Part shown: positions 13,901 to 26,000 of the stretch, piece after piece
Position numbering within the stretch: position 1 is the first letter of the stretch
Layout of the letters: each line of letters begins with the position of its first letter
Assembly: GCF_032854445.1 (NCBI RefSeq)
Contig: NC_088300.1
Span: 35,447,608 to 35,511,607, forward strand
Origin: Liolophura sinensis
Taxonomy: Eukaryota > Mollusca > Polyplacophora > Chitonida > Chitonidae
Length of the DNA stretch: 64,000 nucleotides
Direction of reading: 5' to 3'
Translations under genes and position numbers: made by a program
Notes under the pieces: generated by a model
Told to the model about the DNA's origin: nothing
Seen by the model: the letters and a program-made list of their open reading frames with translations, nothing else
Database searches by the model: none

Positions 13901-15838
13901 CAACACTTTCATGAATAAAAAATATACTGAATCTGATATAAAATTTTGTTAATGACTATGTTACTCATTTTGCCTCAATCTGAGAGTTCCATTGATCGTA
14001 AAAATATGTTTTGAAGTTTGTTTGGAATGTGGGGTCCTATCCTAATTACAACATTTACTTATACAAATCAAGTCTGAAAATAAGCAAGGGAACAAAGACA
14101 ATGTTGTGCACCCAACAGCATTTTGATTAACTCTTTAATACAGGACAAACCTGCCACGTACAACATTGTAACTTTTTTCAAGAATGTGAATAGCTAGGAA
14201 ATTTGCTATCATGTCATGCAACAACTTAAAAATGATTTCAATGCTTGCAATTTACTTTTTGGGCAAATCTGTTATGTGAATATAGTATCGTGTACTCATC
14301 ATTTGGAGCAATGCCTGGAGTATTCTGTGAACTTACAACTCTTAATGAGAGGAGAAGCAGCTGAACATCAACCATGTCAGCGATGATGAGGAGGCGTGTG
14401 ACGGCAGAGAGGAGTGCACGGGCAGCCCTCACCATTGCCCCTCTCTTCATGGACGAACACGGGTCATCAGCAAACTCCTGGGAGGCAGTGCCCATCACAT
14501 TACCTTCAAAGACAAACCCCGGACAATGGTAAATGCACACACAAGTCATAGCAGCAGAATTTTGGCCATATAATACCCCATATTTTTATAATGATTACTG
14601 AACCATATGAACTATCATAAACAAGCAATATACTGAACCTGTGCAAAAAACAAATGATTGAATAAACAACTTTAAACCAGGATTCCCGCATATGAAAGTA
14701 AATGTTTTTTTAATGACTCTCAACACGTACCATCCTACGTTTTTACCCATTTTCCAGGGCTATTTATTTCCACTTCAAACCTTCATGTTTAGAATAATGA
14801 ATAATATCTTGGCAGATTTTTTATCAACATACTATTTAACACAGTAAACTTAAGTGCATTCAAGGGACCAGTAAAATCGTAAGGACAAGAAAGTTATGTT
14901 TTTTTTTTTAGGACATGATTTCATTCTACGAAGGATAGCAGGTCCAATGTCACTCTAACTGCTGGTGTAGTTCTCTCACTGAGTATTAAGTTGACCTTAG
15001 CTACTAGTAGCACCTATAAAATAGTTCTTTAACATATATTTGAAAACATTTAAATATACCAAAATTTGCAAGCTCTGATCACCTGTTTTACAAACTTCCT
15101 CTACAGCTGCTTCTAACTCTGCTCTCATTTCTGGATTGTCTGAAGAAATCTCCTTCCCTCGCTCTATGAAGTTCTCTGTAGCCTTCTGCACTGCGGCACT
15201 GAGGACATGAGCTTTCTTAGATCTGCCTTTCTTTTTGTTAGATGGTCCCTTCTGATTCACCAATGTGGTTACCTTGACAGTGCAAAGTGAACCAAAGCAA
15301 TTATGCAATTCTCACAGATATTCTATGTATGAATTCGAGCTCGCTCACTTCACATAATTTGAAAATCTGACAATGAACTTATTTTTGTTCAGATACAGGT
15401 TGGGTGTTCTGATACCTTTTGCTTTTACCATGTTAGATTTATAATTGGCCATTATCTGCACATCCATGTCACTTTATTACAGAGAACGAGACGCAGAGGT
15501 GGCAAAAGCAAGTTAATGGGAATTCACCTCTTTCCACACGCAATGCAAATCTACATATGATTGTTCAGGATTTTCTATTACCCATGCAGTGGAAATCGAT
15601 AATTTGTGAATTATGATGGGTACTCTGAAAGAGTCCTGTCATACATGTACATTTTGTTCATGATCATTTCTATTAATTCATTACCTATAATTTGATTCTC
15701 AGTTTAGTATTAAATCACCAGTACCTGCGTCACCAGGGGTTCCAATGTTTTTTCCACAGACTTGGTTCGAATCTCCAGATTCTTGGGGTCCCATTTGAAC
15801 TGGATGATCCCCCCGGCAGGGGCTTGCCCACCACTCAT
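965..15838 (-). CDS. CTNNA: Alpha-catenin, 18 exons, 3' end outside window
   Basis: Adherens-junction protein that links beta-catenin/cadherin to F-actin; vinculin/alpha-catenin superfamily. Coding exons in transcript order: 15725-15838, 15083-15272, 14337-14503, 13486-13605, 12715-12804, 12070-12243, 11174-11377, 8826-8906, 8068-8220, 7207-7299, 6623-6779, 6058-6258, 5308-5459, 4872-4938, 3909-4131, 3079-3184, 1379-1513, 965-1057. All junctions are AG/GT with matching phases; the sum is 2520 nt, 840 codons, no stop. The start is the ATG at 15838, giving MSGGQAPAGG before the conserved FKWDPKNLEIRT block. Hallmarks include ERLESIISGAALMADSSC, WDDSGNDIIVMAKQMCMIMM and AYLQRIALYCHQLNI. Vertebrate family members are about 906 residues, so roughly 66 C-terminal residues, after the VASTK of the last visible exon, should lie left of position 1; nothing in 1-964 matches them. 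No second paralogue is seen. Identification is from recognised family sequence, not a search. Confidence 0.97.
2618..2840 (-). mobile_element. tRNA-headed SINE (family 2)
   Basis: On the minus strand it begins GACCTCCGTGGCGTAGTGG, has a B-box-like GAGTTCAAGTC, then a body ending in TTGATTTTGACGTAAACC and an AAATAAAT tail. It sits in an alpha-catenin intron. Confidence 0.75.
3654..3855. mobile_element. MITE-like interspersed repeat, copy 1
   Basis: About 200 bp, bounded by ATTCTTCAAC on the left and an imperfect inverted copy (GCTGAGGAAAT) on the right. It contains GATAAAATTATAC and TTTGTCTCCAAAATC segments shared with copies at 49941-50131 and 61828-62031. No coding capacity; sits in an alpha-catenin intron. 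Confidence 0.65.
5308..11377 (-). CDS. CTNNA: Alpha-catenin M (mechanosensing) domain block (exons 7-13)
   Basis: Residues 286-632. Exon 7 (11174-11377) carries the helix that in the family unfolds under force to bind vinculin (landmarks RRERIVQECNAVRQALQDLL and SEYMNN). Exons 8-13 follow with AIDNMQKRTRDLRRQ, NVPLLVLIEAAKAG, SNNEEGVKMVRLAASE, WEKQVRLLTEAVDDITTIDD, LDRTAGAIRGRSARV and ENEFIDASRLVYDGVRDIRQ. Exons 11 and 12 end in phase 1; the rest end in phase 0. The residues lean towards vertebrate alpha-N-catenin rather than alpha-E-catenin in places (MNN, ARPRSKAAQDNM), as expected for a single invertebrate alpha-catenin; that reading is from memory. The 2.3-kb intron between exons 7 and 8 holds the candidate cassette exon. 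Confidence 0.95.
10167..10208 (-). CDS. Candidate 14-codon alternative cassette exon in alpha-catenin
   Basis: In the long intron between exons 7 and 8, the minus strand has TATGCAG, then 42 open nucleotides, then GTAACAG. The insert would be CRRRKKQVRHVGVQ, joining NN to AGKREV with both junctions in phase 0 and no stop. It would place a strongly basic peptide just after the vinculin-binding helix. The polypyrimidine tract is weak and I recall no such insert in known alpha-catenins, so chance remains possible. Confidence 0.35.
12070..15838 (-). CDS. CTNNA: Alpha-catenin N-terminal domain block (exons 1-6)
   Basis: Residues 1-285 of the predicted protein. In the family this four-helix region homodimerises and binds beta-catenin. 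Visible landmarks are the basic stretch SNKKKGRSKKAHVLSAAVQK (exon 2), EFADDPCSSMKRG followed by AARALLSAVTRLLIIADM (exon 3), and KANRDYAFQQVCDAV (exon 6). Exon 2 ends in phase 1 and exon 3 restores frame; exons 4-6 start and end in phase 0. Exon 6 ends with an acidic stretch (ELASALDELD) leading into the M region. The introns (210-830 bp here) contain no other gene; the intron between exons 3 and 4 carries one MITE-like element at 13702-13836. Confidence 0.95.
13702..13836. mobile_element. MITE-like element with 16-bp terminal inverted repeats
   Basis: Left end CCAGTTGTTGAAAAGT, right end ACTTTTGAACAACTGG, inverted repeats with one mismatch. The interior has internal palindromes around AGTCTGGACT. 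The ends match those at 30349-30563. Confidence 0.65.
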
Positions 15839-16468
15839 GGTAGACTTCAGTATGCTCTACCGTTCCCACTTACTCCTACAATGATAATACAAATACAAAT
15901 ATTTCCAGAGTCTCACAAGTTCACACGAATTTGGACATCTTCATGGAACGGAATGGAGCTTTTCCCAACGATGATTTTACAGCACTTGCTACAACAAATA
16001 TACTTATTGCATGGTCAGACCTGTTAACTCAACAGCGATGTTAGGAGTTACTGTACAATCCGTGTTAGTTAGCGACAGCTCAGGTTGTCTCACTTAAACC
16101 TGAGTGAGTTCATGAGACTCTCTAATGGCTGATTCCAGCTGGTTTATATGGAAGGATCTGTTCCATCAATCACACAAGCAAAATGTCTGAATGTGTTCAC
16201 AGCGCATGCACTGTTCGAATAGTAGATACCTGGAATATGTCATTGTCACTGTCGCTACTGCTCTTATCTACCTGCAGTCTAATCTATTCTCTCAACAAAT
16301 ACTAACATATGATGACAAAGTCAGAGAATATTGGACTGCTTGTAGATAAGAGATCCTGTGTGTTAAACATGCGCACAACGTAAATGCAATCGACAAAATA
16401 GAATGCACAATCTATCAAATTCATGTTATACAAGCAAATTCCATAATTTCCTGAGTAAGGTGACTTAC

Positions 16469-16620
16469 AGATACAAAGTATATGATTACGAAGGTCGAAT
16501 GATAGCAAGAAAGCCAATCGAGTGTATGAGGACTGACTTCGTATTACGTTGTTGTTGCACGAGTCCCCTCAAAAGTCCACGCCCATTTATCGAAGTATGT
16601 ACTCAGTTTAAGCAGTAAAT
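16469..16620 (-). promoter_or_regulatory. Candidate promoter and non-coding first exon of alpha-catenin
   Basis: Upstream of the coding start, the minus strand has a possible 3' splice acceptor before position 15875 (cattgtag), which implies a separate 5' UTR exon. A strong donor, ATCT followed by gtaagt, ends at 16469. About 110-130 bp further upstream are a TATA-like GATAAATG and an Sp/KLF-like GGGCGTGG (16580-16600). Further out, at 16751-16760, is the perfect E-box palindrome GTCACGTGAC. Exact exon bounds and start site cannot be fixed from sequence. Confidence 0.3.
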
Positions 16621-17944
16621 ATATGGATATTGTCACCAATATAACAACACATCAAAAATGATCATCAAAAAATAGAAGAAAGTTACACACCTTTTCCAAA
16701 TATCCTGTGAATGTTCGCTTTTGTAAGGCGTATCATTAAATCGGAATGCAGTCACGTGACAGCACCAGTGTCACGGTATTTGAAAACAGTAGGGGAGATA
16801 ACCCCAAATAAATTTTCTCTTTCATTTTGTATTCTTAACAAATTCACAGTTTAAAATGAACGTCATTGATTTAATGCATTACAAATTCTACCACAGCTGT
16901 TCAGAATTTTCGCACGAATATTTTTGAGATGCCTGAGGTAAACGCCAAATATATTAGGCATATATTAGTATTGTTACAGTTGGACTATAACGGCTAAATT
17001 CAAGCGCGCAGGCCAATATATACGTGAGGGATCGAAGTCCACTGGCAACTCAGTTTAGAATATCCCCCCCTTATATTCCCCACCACTATTTAGTCGCACA
17101 TGGCGGTAGGGTAATCAAATCATAAGTGTTAAGAGGTCGTTGTGGGCATTTTTTTTCTTTTTCTTCTTTTCAGTGCAACTCGTATAGGCCTATCACAAGT
17201 TGCTTGTTTCCTACCAACATAATCAGTTTAGGCTTTTTAGTCAGAATGTAAGCCTACCTTTATATTGATAATCTCATTATTAATGTAATTTAATTGAACC
17301 TTTTGTAGCATTATTACAATATTTTTCAGCAGCTGGGGATATAATACCGCCATACTGATCACCATATAGGCCTACATGTATATACCGGTACATAGTGGCT
17401 GGGTAGGCCTACATAACCTTTCCACGATATGGCACTTCGGCAAAAGGTACATGTACAAAACAGGATGTGGTTTTATAGACAAAACAACAGACATATATAC
17501 TCGTGTATTTTAATGTTGCTTCACATTTGATTACCACTGCAAAATGCCGATATGGCTGTAGAACTTCACAGTATATGTACAATGAGGAACTCCTGAAACT
17601 CCTTCCCGTCTGTATCAAGGCGGTCGAAAGCAGTGAACCCGTTTGTTCTTTCCGCTATAACGTCACAATTATCAACGTGTGCTACCTCGTAAAACATATA
17701 GGGAATTCACACGCACTGCAATGTCACAGAAGAAAACGATGCGTTCTGCTGTCACGTGGATGTTTTGTGTAAGATGACATCTCATTACATGCCATGTGGA
17801 TCCTGATAGGACCCTACGATCAACGCGGTGTTTGTAGCCTACGGTCAACAGTGACCATCCGACCATGGTCTGCCCACCATGCGGGGACAGTGCGGCCAAG
17901 ATGGGCATAGGATATTCTGCTCGGATCCGCAGCTGCACTGTATT

Positions 17945-18005
17945 AGGCCTACCTACATACATACATACATACATACATAGGCCTGCCTACATACATAGGC
18001 CTATC
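17945..18005. repeat. CATA microsatellite among AGGCCTA palindromes
   Basis: About six ACAT units flanked by TAGGCCTAC-type motifs, upstream of alpha-catenin. Confidence 0.8.
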
Positions 18006-18744
18006 GACACCAGGCCGTGCAGGGGTATTCACACGCCTAATTGCTTGAGCCTATATATTTTCACAAACAAATTCCCAAGCGGTCAAAATTAAACACCTCA
18101 AGTGAGTGGAATATTCTGATGAAAGTGCACGCAGCCATGTCTGACCTAGTCTAGTTCAAGTACATTTTTACCAGTAGTGCTCAAAATAATGTAGGAAGAC
18201 TTTGAAAAGCATATAGTCCGGCCTAGACGCCATAATTAATAAGCTATTCATAATTTTGGATATTTTCTTGAAAGAAAAACTGTTCAAAAAACATATATAA
18301 ATAAATAGAAAGAAAGATTACTCGGGAATGATACAGACCATGTAATGGAAAACGATCATGCGTGATATCATGGGCATTCTGACATTATCCCCACATACAT
18401 GTTTCTACAGCCTGCCCTTATAAGAGTTTTGACACTGACAATATATCTTTCATCCAGTGAGAGGGCATACTGGTAAAAGAGTGGGACAGGCCGAATCATG
18501 GCGTAGCGTTGGCTGTGTACATTAAGCATTCAAATTCAGTGCATGCTTAGAATCCCCTTGAATCTGGGTTTGCTCTATTCATTCTCAAAACATCTATGGG
18601 CAACATATGAAATAACTGCGGTATACAAAGAAAAACGGTTTCTCGATGTTTTACATTTGCACATTTCTGTAATGCGCACTAGTTCCCTACAACAGAAATT
18701 TTCGACGTGAAAGAGAACAATTGGATAGTTTTGATACCAGGGAC

Positions 18745-18864
18745 CGGGTTCATGAAGCTTACTTAGCCATGTATGCCCTTAGCTACCATGGCAACGTATG
18801 TTGTAGAGATATGAAGTACACTTAGCTAAGGGCTACTTAACACTAAGTGTGCGTCATGAAACCG
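18745..18864. mobile_element. Small palindromic MITE-like element
   Basis: Ends CGGGTTCATGAAGC and GCGTCATGAAACCG are inverted repeats matching at 12 of 14 positions. Inner arms (CCCTTAGCTACC and CTTAGCTAAGGG) are also inverted, so the whole 120 bp could fold on itself. Confidence 0.55.
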
Positions 18865-19884
18865 ACATCTGGTGGATTTGTTCCCTTAATTTCCTTGATC
18901 TTATTGAACTTTCAGGGAACATATAATATGAGGCTGCATGTTGGCTCTATCTGGTTTCTTCCCACCATATAATGATGGCCGCCGTAATTGTGAAATATTC
19001 ATGAGTACACGGCACAAAACACAAATCAAATAAATACAACATATACTTTGTGCCGTATAATGATGGCGTTAAATTGTCGTCGATAATAATCAGTGAATCT
19101 GAAATGAAAAAAAAAATGAAAAAACATTTAAGCTGATACATTCATTGATTCATGAATAAATGAATCCATTTGCTAATTTAAAAAAAAAAAACGAAAGCCG
19201 TGTTTTTAATACCATGTTATATTTATTAAACTATACTTTATTAAAAATTCATAATACACTTTATTGGTAACGGAATTGCGCCATTTAACCTATTCTTATA
19301 CATGGGGAGTTCTATAAGGTTATAGTGATCATATCCATTCACTGCCTGTTTACAGTGTATATCGACGGTGTACAGCCCGTTTTTCCTCGTTTAATGCGGC
19401 TATAATAAAGACTCAGAGAAAATTACTCTGTTGATTTTAACAGAATGTCTGCTGTTTGAGTGATATTAAAATGTTCTCTGCTATTGCAACAGAATATTCT
19501 CTTAAGTATAATACATATATTCCATTAATTCAACATAAAGACTCTATTGCGGCCTCCGTGATCGAAACGGTTAGCACGCCAGAGCGGCGTAACGATCAAG
19601 GACCCTTCAACCAATGCAGTCGCTATGAGTTCACATTATATAACAGAATAAATTCTAGCCTCACTCCGAGAACAGGTTTTCTGTTAAACTTAAGAATAAT
19701 TTTTGAGTGAAACATAAAGTAAACTATTAATGGTTTTAAAGTAAGTTGTTTTCATGGGTGGCGTTATATCTACTTCCAGAAACATGCCATTGTAAACTGG
19801 TTCAAAGATCCTCATGAATATTGACAATACTTCATGGGTTCCAGTACCATTTTCGGAAATTTGTCCTCAATTCACAATGGACAA

Positions 19885-20014
19885 ACTCTATATATAGTTT
19901 CTCTGCGTCTGTATAGATTTCCTGTATCCACACAGCGTTTCGTTGATGCTTCCTTGTTTACTTTTGGGACACAGAAATGGAAAATGGCAAAATGGTTAAC
20001 CATGGCTTGCCGCG
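19885..20014 (+). promoter_or_regulatory. Candidate TATA promoter and first exon with donor
   Basis: CTATATATAG at about 19889 is followed by a pyrimidine-rich stretch and, after about 115 bp, by GCCGCG then gtgagt, a strong donor. It could be an untranslated first exon of the downstream plus-strand gene (whose first coding exon needs one), but nothing else supports this. Confidence 0.2.
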
Positions 20015-23000
20015 GTGAGTAAAATACATGATACATTATTATTTTCATGGATGTTTAACTTATACCATCATAATGATTAATTAAAGTTGCAAAACGAGAC
20101 TGGACTCTTAACTGGCCAAGTTTGTCATTAGTTAGAGAAGAAGAAAAAAAGGTAAAATTTAATGATTTCAAAACATATACCTCATATGGCTAGTGGATCA
20201 TGCAGTGTTGAAATATTGAAATCAGCCATAATGATATATAGTTATTTTTGTTCTTTAATTTATAGTCTGCATGTATAGTTCGGAAAACAAATACTGTATA
20301 CGTATAGGGGCATGTGTATTAAAGTAGCCTATGTGACAGTTTTGCCAGACAGTAAAAAGGACTAATATGTAATGTAAGAACAGTCAGATTGGTTATATCG
20401 TTTCAATTTTTTTTAGGATTGACAACATAAAGCGCATCATCATACTGGAAGGTGAGATCATAGAAGATGCACGATGAAATACTTTTCTCGTAATTTATAT
20501 TTCATGGGGTCGCTCATTGAATGAATTAGACATTTTTTTGTTGTATTGTTATAGAATACAATGTCTAATTCATTAGGCTATACGTTCACAGCAAATGGAG
20601 TAGGAAATGTTGTTTTCCTGGAAAATATATCCCGGTCCTTGCAGTATTCATCGATTGTAGAAGTACTGCATGCATGGGATTTCAAACATCGAAGACTATT
20701 TGTTGATTTCTTCCTTATATTAGCTATGGTATATGTCTGTTTTGACGTATAAACTCAGTTGTACTGTATATATATGCAACGTGCATGACTCCCAACCACT
20801 GACACAATAAGTTCGAATCCCAGCCTTGACTGAGGACTTAAGAGTGGATATGGAGTAAAGGCCTGTATGAAGTATTTTGGTATTGCATATTTCAGTGATG
20901 TATTATAAAGAGGTTGTCTATTCGAGGTTAACTCTGGTCAAGTTGGTATAGTTACGGTCCATGACGTGTATGTTCTGAGCAGGCAATCGCCGTGAAGAGA
21001 TCAAGCCATATGTACACCAATAACAGTCTCGTATAAATGTACCCAGTTATTGTTCGAATATGTCGCTCAGTGAATACTGTTCAGGCTGCGTTCGGAAACA
21101 AAGTATACGGATACATGTATATACGTATGTATGAAACACTGCACTGTCCTTTCCTGCCCTAGTTCGGTCGTATATAGTTTAGTATTGTTTACAGAATTAA
21201 AGAATTAAAACATAATTTAATTCTACGATGATCGATTATATATGTTTTTTTTCTTTTTTGGCGGGTAAATGAGAACCAAACTGGAATATCCAATGAGAGA
21301 GTTTTGATGAAAACTATTTTTACAGAAACGTGATATATACCGGAAGTTTAGTGAATTCCAGTCGTATGTTATATGGTGAACATATAGTTCGTTCTCTGCA
21401 TATATCAGTCCCTCGAATGAAACAAAACTACCTGGCAAGTATGCATACAAAAGCTGCGGAGTTCAGTTTAAATCACACCTCGCGATATTCACATGAGACA
21501 CACACATACCATAAACCCACTGTGGTGAATAGACAGTCACGTTTTTTTTCTTTTTTAAAAGAATTGTTGTTTAACACTTACTGAAGACTTTTTACTCTTA
21601 GGCCTACGATGACAGACATTATTTTATGGGTGGGGGAAACCGGAGTGCCCAGGGTAAACAACTAACCTAGTTATACTGGCACGTTATACTATACTTTTCC
21701 ATTTGTGACAGGACATCCTGTTGGAAGATCTTAGGTCTCCTGTGAATTTCATTCAATACTACATGAAACAATATCTTCATCCACTTATAGCCACCAAAGG
21801 CAACAAGAATAATGGAAACAGGTACTGTTTTTGTCATCGGAAATATCCACACCATTTAATACACTGAACCAAATATATAAACCTATTGTTGCCAATTTCA
21901 TAACTCTTGTTTAATTTGCTAATAAACAGTATGGTTTCCACTGTTGGGTTTCATTTTAGTGATCTTATATTCATGAAAAGCAAGAAAAAAAACCTATTTT
22001 TAACTGTCAAAAATATTTTTAAATATTTAAGATCACTAGCATAACACATGCTCTGGAATTAAAGATCATCAATAAACATTCTTAGATACTTCAGTATTTA
22101 TTGTCAGTGCTTGATAAAAAAAAAAACAGTAAAAGGTGGTAGTCAACTAGAAAACTTCATCACCATACTTTAAAAATCCAAGTGGCTTTCAAATCAACTA
22201 TTTAACTGCAACCATACTTGATCTCCGCAGAAAAAAGTCAAAATATTAAACCTACCTAAATAAAGCAAGGCCTGGAAATTGTATTTACATTAATGTTGTC
22301 AGTCCTGGTAAATGCAGCTTAAGAAGGAAGTCTGTGCAAAAATCCCGAAAATGTCATTACTACACTTTAAATGACAATGGCTTTAAAATTAACTATGTCA
22401 TTAAAACGACCATGACACTTCAAATCCGAACAATGTTAGAGAAAGATTTCAAGATATTAAATATGACCTGGAAATAAAAAGGTTATTTCTTAGAAATCTG
22501 TATGATACACATTATCATGTGAATGCTTGTCTTGTCAGCCCTCGAAAAAGCAGGAGAGTCAATATAAACATTTGCAGATTTTTCCCACAACATGCTACAA
22601 GGGCTTTAAAATCAACTACTGGATTACAACTACACTCTAACTCAAAACAATGAAGGTTTTACAATTATTGTATGTCACTAGAATAAAACATGATTCAGAA
22701 ATTCATACTAAACATTCAACATTATGGAATAGTGAACCAGACAAGCAGGGTTGAATTTGGAATACGTCAGGTGAATAGCAATAAAGATCTTCCTTGTATA
22801 TCAAGGTATCTTCATTCTATTTAAACTTGGTCAGTAAGTGAAGCTGGCATGTCTGAAAGTCATTTGTGTCATTTTGCATGCTTGGAAAGTTTAGTAATAA
22901 GGCTAATGACTTTTCTTGGCATTGGGATTTCATGCTTTAATCCAACAGTAATCTTCTAAAGAAAAGTTAAACTATTATAAACAGTTCGTGGATATGCCTG

Positions 23001-23027
23001 ATTAAAACTATAATAAACCACCAACAA

Positions 23028-26000
23028 TCACACACGTCCTTGAATCAGATCAAAGAGATCAGCAATTGCTTCATTGTCTACAAATAAGGTATACTCTGCT
23101 GCACCATCATTTCCGAGATGGTCACCACTGTATACCAGCAATGGTGAGCTCACATGCTCTGGCTTCTGAAACATATAACAGACACAGCACCTAATCAATG
23201 CAGCTAACAAGGTATTGTGGCAAAGACTATAAGACTAAGAATAATAGAAACGCAATAGTACGCACCAAAGTATGAATAGATGAATGTATATCCATATATA
23301 TGGAGAAAATATGTTAAGTTTGGAATGACATGTTAAATATGGATTATTGCTCTATTGGGTGTGTTGCGCTCCTTGAACACAAGCCATCTAGAATGCATTA
23401 CACCATCTAACCTGATACAGTTAAAGGATACACGGCACGCTCGATTTTTATTACTCAATACCTAGTATATGATGTGGCCTAATATATAAAAATACCAAAA
23501 CGCTTTTTCACCTTTCTTTTTTTTCTTCATAAGGCTTCAGCAGTCAGTCTGGAAATAATGTACATGTAGCCTGCTGTGGTGACCTCAAGGGTGACAGTGA
23601 GTGAGTGAGTGCTTGGGGTTTAACGTCGTACTCAACAATTTTTCAGTCATATGACGACGAAGGAATCCTTAGGGTGCATGCACGTGTAATGTGTCTCCTT
23701 GTTGCAGGACGCATTTCCACCGCTCTTTTATTTAGTGCTGCTTCACTGAGACGACTTACCGAAGGCAAGTAAGCCGCCGAGCCATTATACTGATACGGGT
23801 CAACCAGTTGTTGCACTATCCCCTTCAAGCCGAGCGCCAAGCGAGGAAGTTACAACTTCCTCTTTTAAAGTCTTAGGTGTGACTCGATCAAGGATTGATC
23901 CTGGATCTACCGATCCCGAAGCTGACGCTCTACCAACTGTGCTATCTGGGCCGGTCAAGGGTGACAGCTGTCATAACAACTTTGTTGGGGGAAATAGCCC
24001 AAATTGGGGGCCCTATGGGACGGTCACACAGAAAATATGCATAAAATAGAGGGCTTGTTTTTTTAAACTATATACTCATCGTTTTGTAGTATCTTTTCAT
24101 GTATTCGTTGATTAAATCTGAAAGCGGGGGAGATAACTAGGGAGAAGGCAAGTTAATGTTTGCATGAAATTCTTCACTTGGGTGATTTGTTTTTCGGCCT
24201 GAGCCAACTATTTGATACCATGGTTGGTTGTTAAACACCATACTCAAGAATTTTGCACTTATATGAGGGCCATCCTTAATTTCTTTACGTGTGCAGGAAA
24301 CCAGAAATTTCGGTACAGTGGTAAAGCCCCATACCTTTGGCAAATAACTGATGACCTTCCCCACAAATGGCATACACACTTGCATGCCGTAGTGGTAAAA
24401 GATGTATCCTGCTGCTTTTTGAATCGAAGAACTATTGAGCCACATAAGAGTAGACTACAAACCAATAAAACCCAATGCGAGAGGATTACCACCAATTTTT
24501 AATGTCATCATAGAAAAAAAAAACTTTGTCGATCCACGTTATATGTACGTATGGTCAAGTTTAAAAATGAGTGATACAGGAAGTTTGGCCAGCTAAGGTA
24601 GCCTAGACAAGAACTGTACTAGTCCACAGCCTTGAGCTGCCGTCCCTCTAAAGTGAATAGACAGAAAAATAATTTGTGAACAAGAGCCCAACCGCTGTGA
24701 AATGGGTCTATTGCTCTTCTTCTAATTTTAATCTTTCTTGTAACTAATGACCAGTTGTGTTCCGGTACAAAAACTTTTGACAGGGTCTGCTTTCTTTTCC
24801 TGCCATGTGTGGTCCATGCACTGCATTATAAGAAAATTAGTCAATTCTTGATCATGAGTAGTGTAAGTGTCACATGACTAAACTTTCCATGCAGAAGTCC
24901 ACCCTCAAGATAACCTTGCTTTTATGGACGGATGAAACTTGGAACTTGCACTTGTTTGCATTTTGTTCAGAATAAATCCAGATTACACAATGCTATAAAA
25001 CATATTTTGTTTGAAACCTTATACTAAAGTTATAGGCAATAGTGTTTGGAGGAAAAAAAAGACTTGTCACTGCAACAAGTTTAAAAATTAAGACTGATAT
25101 GTAGGTTGCCATGGAATGGCTGTAAATACAACCTACCCTTTTCAACAGGGACGTGATAATGGTGAAGGAAAAAAATCGGATTTTTAATTTTGTTAGATAT
25201 ATTTAAGCTACCACACGGTAGTTTTGAGAAGACGGTGCCAAATGACACGTGTTCACTGTGAATTTCCACAACGACAATATCCTTGCGCACTGATTTCTGT
25301 AGTCTGGTTCCCTGAATGTGACCAGTAACCCAAGGGCATGCCCGCCGTTTGATAACTTCCATATTGTTCTTTATTTCCATAAATTCATTTATTAATTTAT
25401 AATTAATTAATTTATTTATAACTTCATTTGTTAATTTGAATTTTATAAATTCAAGCACATTCAATAACTGTAGGCGAGATCAAATTTAAAAGGATAAAAA
25501 TGAAAGCACCACTCCAAACATAATTAACATTTTTAGTTAATACATAGTCATTACATATTAATCCCAACAAAGCAATGAATAAAACATCACGAAAGGAAGC
25601 TAATATTTGACCATAACACATGGTCTATTTCGTTAAACGCACTGACACTGAGTACTTGGGTAAACTACTTTCGGAAATTTCTTCACCTTTTTTCATGCCT
25701 CTATAATAGGCCTCTGGCGATTCTCACCAACAGACTCATACAAATGGTTGTAACTTGTAAACATACGGATCTTTCCTCATACAGGATATCTGGCAGGCAC
25801 TCCTTCAAGACACCTGGCAAGCAGACAGCCGTAACCAACCAGCCCAGTTATAAAAAACAAGAAGACCGAAAATAAAAAGTAGTGAAGTCAAGATACCATG
25901 TTTGAAACAGATACATGCAGGGAAATTCAACTAACTAATGTATAGTCTCCATTAACTTTGTCGAAAATGATTTTTTTCCTGTTCTTGGATAAAAATATAT

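Larger units (their letters stand above)
16621..23027. other. Intergenic stretch
   Basis: Between alpha-catenin and the unrecognised minus-strand gene. Holds SINE fragments (18935-19040, 19549-19640), a MITE-like palindrome (18745-18864), the candidate TATA site and many GTAGGCCTAC palindromes. The part next to 23028 is probably 3' UTR of the unrecognised gene. No other coding sequence recognised. Confidence 0.6.

Noticed and set aside
24700-24835. Minus-strand open stretch after TATAATGCAG with coding-like composition
   Set aside because: No usable donor and a stop after about 30 codons; phase does not fit between the candidate exons around it.
25081-25464. 127-residue minus-strand open frame
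   Set aside because: The first part is low-complexity AT-rich sequence; no family recognised and no convincing splice link to the exons at 25728 or 23165. Part of it could still be an exon.
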